From: an uncultured Prevotella sp. | GTDB lineage: Bacteria; Bacteroidota; Bacteroidia; Bacteroidales; Bacteroidaceae | Assembly: GCA_937906495.1 (NCBI GenBank) | Contig: CALCVT010000042.1 | Coordinates: 1-18,984 of the forward strand | DNA: 18,984 nucleotides | Direction: 5' to 3' | Shown here: piece after piece, positions 14,877 through 18,984 of the stretch | Position numbering within the stretch: position 1 is the first letter of the stretch | How the letters are laid out: each line of letters begins with the position of its first letter | Made by a program: the position numbers and the translations under genes | Notes under the pieces: generated by a model | What the model saw: the letters and a program-made list of their open reading frames with translations, nothing else | Told to the model about the DNA's origin: nothing | Databases searched by the model: none

Positions 14877-15368
14877 TCAGGGCGTTTGCCTGAACACCTG
14901 CTGCCCAAAGCTAAGGTCGTTGACCAGCAACCGGACCTCGGCTTTTTGCCCTGAAACCGCCTGCACGCTGTCGGTTGGGATATAAACTTTCGCTTCAAAA
15001 TAGTTTTCGCCGTTCTCTGTGCGCAAGGTAGCATCAACACCGGTTATGGTGCAACGATACGAGGGCAACACGCCGCCCTCAAAAAGTACCTCGGCCTGAC
15101 GGGGGCAGTCGAACAGGTATAAATAACGGTAGGCTACGCGTACCGAAAGGGTATCGGTGCCTCTCATCTGCCCCACAGCATCGATACTCAAGGGGTAGGG
15201 AAGGGTATAGGCGGCCCAACAAAGCGCCAACACAATCAACGTTATGAGCAGGGTGCCGCAACGCATCACGCGCGGCGGTATCTGTCCGATAAAACGACGG
15301 GTATTTTCGCTGCGAAGCTCCATTGAAGGCGGAGCTTCGGGAAGTTGTCTGGATGGATGGCTGTTCAT
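14877..15368 (-). CDS. Short HlyD-like membrane-fusion protein
   Basis: A 163-residue protein that appears to be a strongly reduced HlyD-type periplasmic adaptor for the adjacent C39 exporter. The N-terminal MELRSENTRRFIGQIPPRVM (from residue 16) leading into one membrane segment (about 38-56) and a LPYP exit resembles the start of Bacteroidota HlyD proteins next to peptidase-ABC exporters. The C-terminal GQKAEVRLLVNDLSFGQQVF resembles their final beta-barrel strand. What is absent is the lipoyl half-motifs and the long coiled coil; such adaptors usually have about 400 residues. The ATG at 15368 lies one base after the exporter's TGA (TGATATG), so translation is probably coupled. The reading frame is open throughout, so this is either a compact functional version or an old internal deletion. 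It is not simply a truncated end. Confidence 0.7.
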   Translation of the reverse strand: MNSHPSRQLPEAPPSMELRSENTRRFIGQIPPRVMRCGTLLITLIVLALCWAAYTLPYPLSIDAVGQMRGTDTLSVRVAYRYLYLFDCPRQAEVLFEGGVLPSYRCTITGVDATLRTENGENYFEAKVYIPTDSVQAVSGQKAEVRLLVNDLSFGQQVFRQTP

Positions 15369-15369
15369 A

Positions 15370-17574
15370 TCAGTTACCTAACTCAAGTTGATTTTTGACA
15401 AGGGTATAATAGGCTCCTTTACGGGCGGTTAAGGTTTGATGGTTGCCTATTTCGACCACTCTGCCGTCATCGAGCACCACTATCTGGTCGGCATGCTTAA
15501 CGGTACTCAGCCTATGCGCTACAACGACCACGGTTTTGCCTTGATAAAACCTGCTGAGGTTTTCAACAATCCGGCGCTCGTTATGGGCATCGAGCGAGTT
15601 GGTAGCCTCGTCCAGAAAGATGAACTGAGGATTGCGATAAACAGCCCGTGCTATGAGTATGCGCTGTTTTTGCCCCTGGCTCAATCCCACGCCGTCGCGC
15701 CCCACCCGGGTATTAAACTGTAATGGGAGCGAGAGTACATAGTCTTTAATGCAAGCTATTTCGGCAGCCCGGAGCAGACGCTCGGGGTCTATTTCCTCGT
15801 CTCCCACGGCTATGTTGCGGGCTATCGACTCTGAAAAGATGACGCCCTCCTGCATCACCACGCCACACTGCCTGCGCCACCACTGCTTGTTACATGTTGA
15901 AAGATTGACACCGGATGTAAAAATTTCACCATGTACCAACTCGTAATAGCCTAACAGCAACTTGATGAGCGTGGTTTTACCACTGCCCGAAGCACCCACA
16001 ATGGCTGTGACCTTGCCTGCGGGAATATGCAGATTCAGATGGTCTATCGTGTTCTGCGAAGCGTGTATGTCGTACCTAAAGGTTGCCTCGCTGAGCACTA
16101 TGCCTTGTGTGGTGTCGGCAAACGTACTGTGCAACTGCGGTGCACAATCTTCGTCATTTTTTTGATGGATTTCGTTAATTCGCTCCAAACTGATGCGTAC
16201 ATCCTGCAGCGAATAGAAAAAGGCCATAAGTTGGTCGACGGGCGAGTTGAGTTGCCCGATGATGTACTGCACGGCCAACATCATGCCCAGCGTCATTTGG
16301 CCGTTAATAACAGCAGTTGCCGAAATGACAGTAATGACCATGTTTTTCAGCTGATTGATTAACAGACTTCCGGCCTCCTGGGTTTGTTGCAACTTCAACA
16401 CCTTAGTTTGTACCTCAAACAAGCCGGTCTGCACATCTTCCCACTCCCAGCGACGGCGCAACTGGCAGTCTTGTAGTTTAATTTCCTGCATCGAGGTTAT
16501 AAACTCGTAGGTTGTATTGTTGTTTTGAGCACGCTTTTCAAAAAGTTCGTAGTCGAGCACCTTTCGTTTCTTTAAAAAGCTAACCATCCAAAGCACATAG
16601 CAGACGCTACCCACCAGGAAGATGCCAAAGATGGGTGGATGATAAAACAACAATACCACTGAGAAAACCACAAAAGTAAGCATCGAGAAGGCGATACTAA
16701 GGGTTTGTTGGGTTAAAAAGTCGTTTACTCGCCCGTGGTCGCTCATGCGTTGCATCAGGTCGCCCATCATTTTGGTATCGAAAAAGGACATGGGCAAACG
16801 AAGCAGTTTGACGAAAAAATCGCTGAGCAAAGAGATGTTGATACGCAGATTGATGTGGAGCAACAGCCAACGCCGTACAAAGTCGAGGGCCGTTTGGCTG
16901 ACTATGAGCATAAACTGTCCTAACAATACGAGCCAGATAAATCCAATGTCCTGATGCTTTATGCCCACATCCACAATGCTTTGTGTGAGAAACGGAAGCA
17001 GCAATTGCAAAAGGATACCTACCAGCAACCCAAGTACAATTTGACCGAAATAACGGCGGTACTTGCGAATATACCCCAACAAAAAACTAAACGAACGCTC
17101 TGCCGATTGCACCTCACTCCCCTCTTGCGATTGACGGAAAAACTCGGGGGTTGGCTCTAAGAATAGGGCGATTCCCACCTCCTGCCCGCCACTACAGGTG
17201 CTGAGCCAATGAGCACGCAGTTCGGCCTGCGAACAAACCAACAGCCCCTTGCCGGGATCGGCAAGGTAATAACGGCCTTTGCGAATGCGGTAAAGCACTA
17301 CAAAGTGGTTCTGATTCCAATGTAAAATACAGGGAAGGGTAGCCTCTTCAAGTACTTCGGGGGCTAATTTTCCGGCAATGGCATGAATGCCTAAAGCCTG
17401 GCATGCCCGCGATATGCCCAACAGCGAAACACCTTGGGTAGTGCATTGGCAAAGCCCCGAAAGGTAGTCGCTGCTAAATGCCTTGCCATAATGCTTGCAT
17501 ATCATGCGCAAACAAGTGGCGCCACACTCCATCGTGTCGTGTTGCCGATAAAAGGGGAATTGACGGGCTATCAT
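15370..17574 (-). CDS. C39 peptidase-containing ABC exporter
   Basis: Bacteriocin-type (PCAT) exporter of 734 residues that cleaves a double-glycine leader from a peptide and transports it across the inner membrane. Residues ~5-130 are the C39 peptidase with Cys17 (TMECGATCL), His90 (NHFVVLYR), Asp106 (LADPGKG) and the oxyanion-hole Gln11. Residues ~165-455 are a six-helix ABC transmembrane domain. The nucleotide-binding domain (~490-734) has Walker A GASGSGKT (527-534), Q-loop Gln575, signature LSQGQ (631-635), Walker B FIFLDEAT (651-658) and H-loop His687. All catalytic residues are present. I use the ATG at 17574; a TTG two codons upstream also reads in frame. A terminator separates it from the receptor gene upstream, so it heads its own unit with the small HlyD-like gene. 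No leader-peptide substrate gene was found in the window. Confidence 0.94.
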   Translation of the reverse strand: MIARQFPFYRQHDTMECGATCLRMICKHYGKAFSSDYLSGLCQCTTQGVSLLGISRACQALGIHAIAGKLAPEVLEEATLPCILHWNQNHFVVLYRIRKGRYYLADPGKGLLVCSQAELRAHWLSTCSGGQEVGIALFLEPTPEFFRQSQEGSEVQSAERSFSFLLGYIRKYRRYFGQIVLGLLVGILLQLLLPFLTQSIVDVGIKHQDIGFIWLVLLGQFMLIVSQTALDFVRRWLLLHINLRINISLLSDFFVKLLRLPMSFFDTKMMGDLMQRMSDHGRVNDFLTQQTLSIAFSMLTFVVFSVVLLFYHPPIFGIFLVGSVCYVLWMVSFLKKRKVLDYELFEKRAQNNNTTYEFITSMQEIKLQDCQLRRRWEWEDVQTGLFEVQTKVLKLQQTQEAGSLLINQLKNMVITVISATAVINGQMTLGMMLAVQYIIGQLNSPVDQLMAFFYSLQDVRISLERINEIHQKNDEDCAPQLHSTFADTTQGIVLSEATFRYDIHASQNTIDHLNLHIPAGKVTAIVGASGSGKTTLIKLLLGYYELVHGEIFTSGVNLSTCNKQWWRRQCGVVMQEGVIFSESIARNIAVGDEEIDPERLLRAAEIACIKDYVLSLPLQFNTRVGRDGVGLSQGQKQRILIARAVYRNPQFIFLDEATNSLDAHNERRIVENLSRFYQGKTVVVVAHRLSTVKHADQIVVLDDGRVVEIGNHQTLTARKGAYYTLVKNQLELGN

Positions 17575-17623
17575 TATCAAGAGCTAAATTTAAAAGAGAG
17601 CAATAAAGCGAATGTAACCAAAC

Positions 17624-17669
17624 AAAAAGTCCGTTCTCTAACACATGGAACTATGGCTGAGAACGGACT
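17624..17669 (-). terminator. Intrinsic terminator after the receptor gene
   Basis: Arms AGTCCGTTCTC (17628-17638) and GAGAACGGACT (17659-17669) are perfectly complementary over 11 bp with a 20-nt loop. On the minus strand the stem runs directly into TTTTT (17628-17624) and then GTTTGG. It lies about 75 nt after the receptor stop and 50 nt before the exporter start, so it should separate the two transcripts. Confidence 0.75.
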
Positions 17670-17743
17670 AACTATAAAACAAGCGGCTAAAACGCAGGAT
17701 GCCCGAAAAGCATGCCTTTGTTTACGTTGCTATTGATAAATGT

Positions 17744-18964
17744 TTAATTAGGGGAGGGCAACTTGTTGTTGGTCAAGCCGGGTTGCATCACTTGAGTGCT
17801 TATATTCTTGCGTCCGCCATTAAAGCGCCAAACCACATTAAACTTTAGTGCGGGGAGGAACAAGCGATTTTGCCATTTGCGGTAGCCTCCGTCAAAATAA
17901 GTATAGCTTGAACGCGTTTTACCACTGGTACACGAAAGCGAGAGGGTGAGGTTGTCTTGCAACAATTGCTTATCGACTGATACAAACAAGTTATGAACAC
18001 CCTTGTACTTGGTATATAAAGAACGGATACTGGTGTCTGCTGAAAATCCGACATTGATATACCAGTTAGAAGGCAGCATGAAGCGGTTGTCCCAGGAGCC
18101 ATGTGCATAATTGGCATAGACGGTAGCAGGAGCATTCTTCCAGTCCATCCAATTCTTTGAGCGGGCACAGCGCACATTCAGGTTTATGTGCCACCACTTA
18201 AACGGCTGAAAGTTGGCTCCTACGTCGATGATATAGTCCATCGACTTCAATCCATTGACAGGCTTGCTCATCAGCACTCCGGGCAGGGTAGGGTCGGGAG
18301 TTGTAATATACTCTATACCATCGTGCATGTATGCCCATTTAAATCTGGCATAGAGTTTACCATACAGAAACGAAAAGTTCAAGTCCACACTCTCCTCCTT
18401 GCTTCCCCGCAATTCCGGATTGCCCACGCTGTAATAGTAAGACCCATTCCAATGGCGGGTAGAGTCCATCTGTTCAAAGGGAAGCGCTCCGTTGCGATGC
18501 GAGTAACTGAGTATGACTCTGTTCTTGCCATTTTCATCAAACTTATAACCAAGTTGGGTCATGACATCTACCGCATGCTGCTCGAACTTTAAATGCACGT
18601 TGCGCACCGGCACTTTGTAACTGGTACGGGTATAGAAATACTGGGCAATTACATAATAATCCCACACCTTATTTCCACCAACAAAAGTGGCACTCACGAG
18701 CGGTTTCGAACTGTGGGTGGTGGTATGATAGCCATAGTTGCTATAATAATCGTTACCCGTGGGCGAATTTAATGGTGTGTACGAGGTGTTGTATTGCGTA
18801 AAAAGAGCACTTACATTACCTCGAAACCAATTTGTTACCCTGTAGTTCCAGCGGGCTGCCGCCTGAAACAAATCGGTACCTGCTTCCGAACCTAACTTCA
18901 AGCCTTCGGTCCGGTCGTTACGCGATATGTCGGCGCAGTTTAAAACTTCCGTGGAATCCCAGTC
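17744..18964 (-). CDS. Outer-membrane beta-barrel receptor, C-terminal part
   Basis: C-terminal half of an outer-membrane beta-barrel protein resembling the TonB-receptor-like OMP_b-brl_3 group. Evidence is the long run of alternating aromatic/polar strands and the internal motif YSVGNPELRGSKEESVDLNFSF followed by an I-E-Y-I strand, typical of that family. The frame continues past a TTG at 18901 through DWDSTEVLNCADISRNDRTEG to an in-frame TAG at 18965-18967, only 17 bases from the window end, with no plausible start codon in between. Removing one G near 18963-18966 would join it to the next frame as YYLWLDWDSTEV, which reads like continuous receptor sequence. So the gene is either frameshifted, has a nonsense codon, or contains a sequencing error. 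The plug domain is outside the window. The last residues, GLTNNKLPSPN, lack the usual terminal aromatic. A terminator follows. Confidence 0.7.
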   Translation of the reverse strand, partial: DWDSTEVLNCADISRNDRTEGLKLGSEAGTDLFQAAARWNYRVTNWFRGNVSALFTQYNTSYTPLNSPTGNDYYSNYGYHTTTHSSKPLVSATFVGGNKVWDYYVIAQYFYTRTSYKVPVRNVHLKFEQHAVDVMTQLGYKFDENGKNRVILSYSHRNGALPFEQMDSTRHWNGSYYYSVGNPELRGSKEESVDLNFSFLYGKLYARFKWAYMHDGIEYITTPDPTLPGVLMSKPVNGLKSMDYIIDVGANFQPFKWWHINLNVRCARSKNWMDWKNAPATVYANYAHGSWDNRFMLPSNWYINVGFSADTSIRSLYTKYKGVHNLFVSVDKQLLQDNLTLSLSCTSGKTRSSYTYFDGGYRKWQNRLFLPALKFNVVWRFNGGRKNISTQVMQPGLTNNKLPSPN

Positions 18965-18984
18965 CTAGCCAAAGATAGTACATA

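Noticed and set aside
14621..14893. 90-residue plus-strand frame as a possible C39 substrate peptide
   Set aside because: No double-glycine leader, opposite strand to the exporter, overlaps the end of the HlyD-like gene.
18970..18977. TATCTTTG on the minus strand, resembling a promoter -7 box for the receptor fragment
   Set aside because: No start codon follows it in the receptor frame, the -33 position is outside the window, and the bases plausibly encode Tyr-Leu-Trp of the interrupted receptor.
1..18984. CRISPR arrays, tRNA or rRNA genes, insertion sequences, attachment sites
   Set aside because: No regularly spaced repeats, cloverleaf-like sequence, transposase motifs or flanking direct repeats were seen.

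Overview
The window comes from a member of the phylum Bacteroidota, most likely order Bacteroidales. It carries a complete porP-porK-porL-porM-porN (gldKLMN-type) type IX secretion block. Two promoters match the Bacteroidota form TTTG-N19-TAnnTTTG. The remaining genes also fit: a DUF4491 protein, a type I glutaminyl-cyclase-like M28 lipoprotein, a C39 peptidase ABC exporter and an outer-membrane beta-barrel receptor. I cannot assign a genus from sequence alone; Porphyromonadaceae/Prevotellaceae-like is a guess.

Layout. Positions 1-551 hold no convincing protein gene. They contain a series of stem-loops ending in a strong intrinsic terminator (274-314), then a plausible porP promoter (493-523). 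From 552 to 7102 five plus-strand genes form the T9SS operon: PorP/SprF outer-membrane protein, PorK/GldK lipoprotein, PorL/GldL and PorM/GldM motor proteins, and periplasmic PorN/GldN. A perfect 30-bp palindrome with a T-rich tail (7177-7217) ends the operon. Everything after that lies on the minus strand.

Read in transcription order (right to left), the minus-strand genes are as follows. (i) The C-terminal part of an outer-membrane beta-barrel receptor, cut by the window end and perhaps frameshifted; a hairpin terminator follows it. (ii) A two-gene unit of a C39 peptidase ABC exporter and a very short membrane-fusion-like protein. (iii) An AEC-family transporter followed by rmuC. (iv) An Lrp/AsnC regulator with its own promoter, then DUF4491, a C26-M19 fusion enzyme, an M28 glutaminyl-cyclase-like lipoprotein, SufE and a small lipoprotein, closely spaced and probably partly co-transcribed.

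How it fits together. PorK and PorN form the periplasmic ring, PorL and PorM form the proton-driven motor, and PorP is an outer-membrane component. PorP and PorN are both predicted to start with Gln after signal-peptide cleavage, the substrate type of the glutaminyl cyclase encoded 1.4 kb downstream. The most unusual items are the C26-M19 fusion, the C39 exporter with a membrane-fusion partner lacking the usual long central region and with no precursor peptide nearby, the candidate structured RNA at the left end, and the extended low-complexity tails on PorL and PorN.
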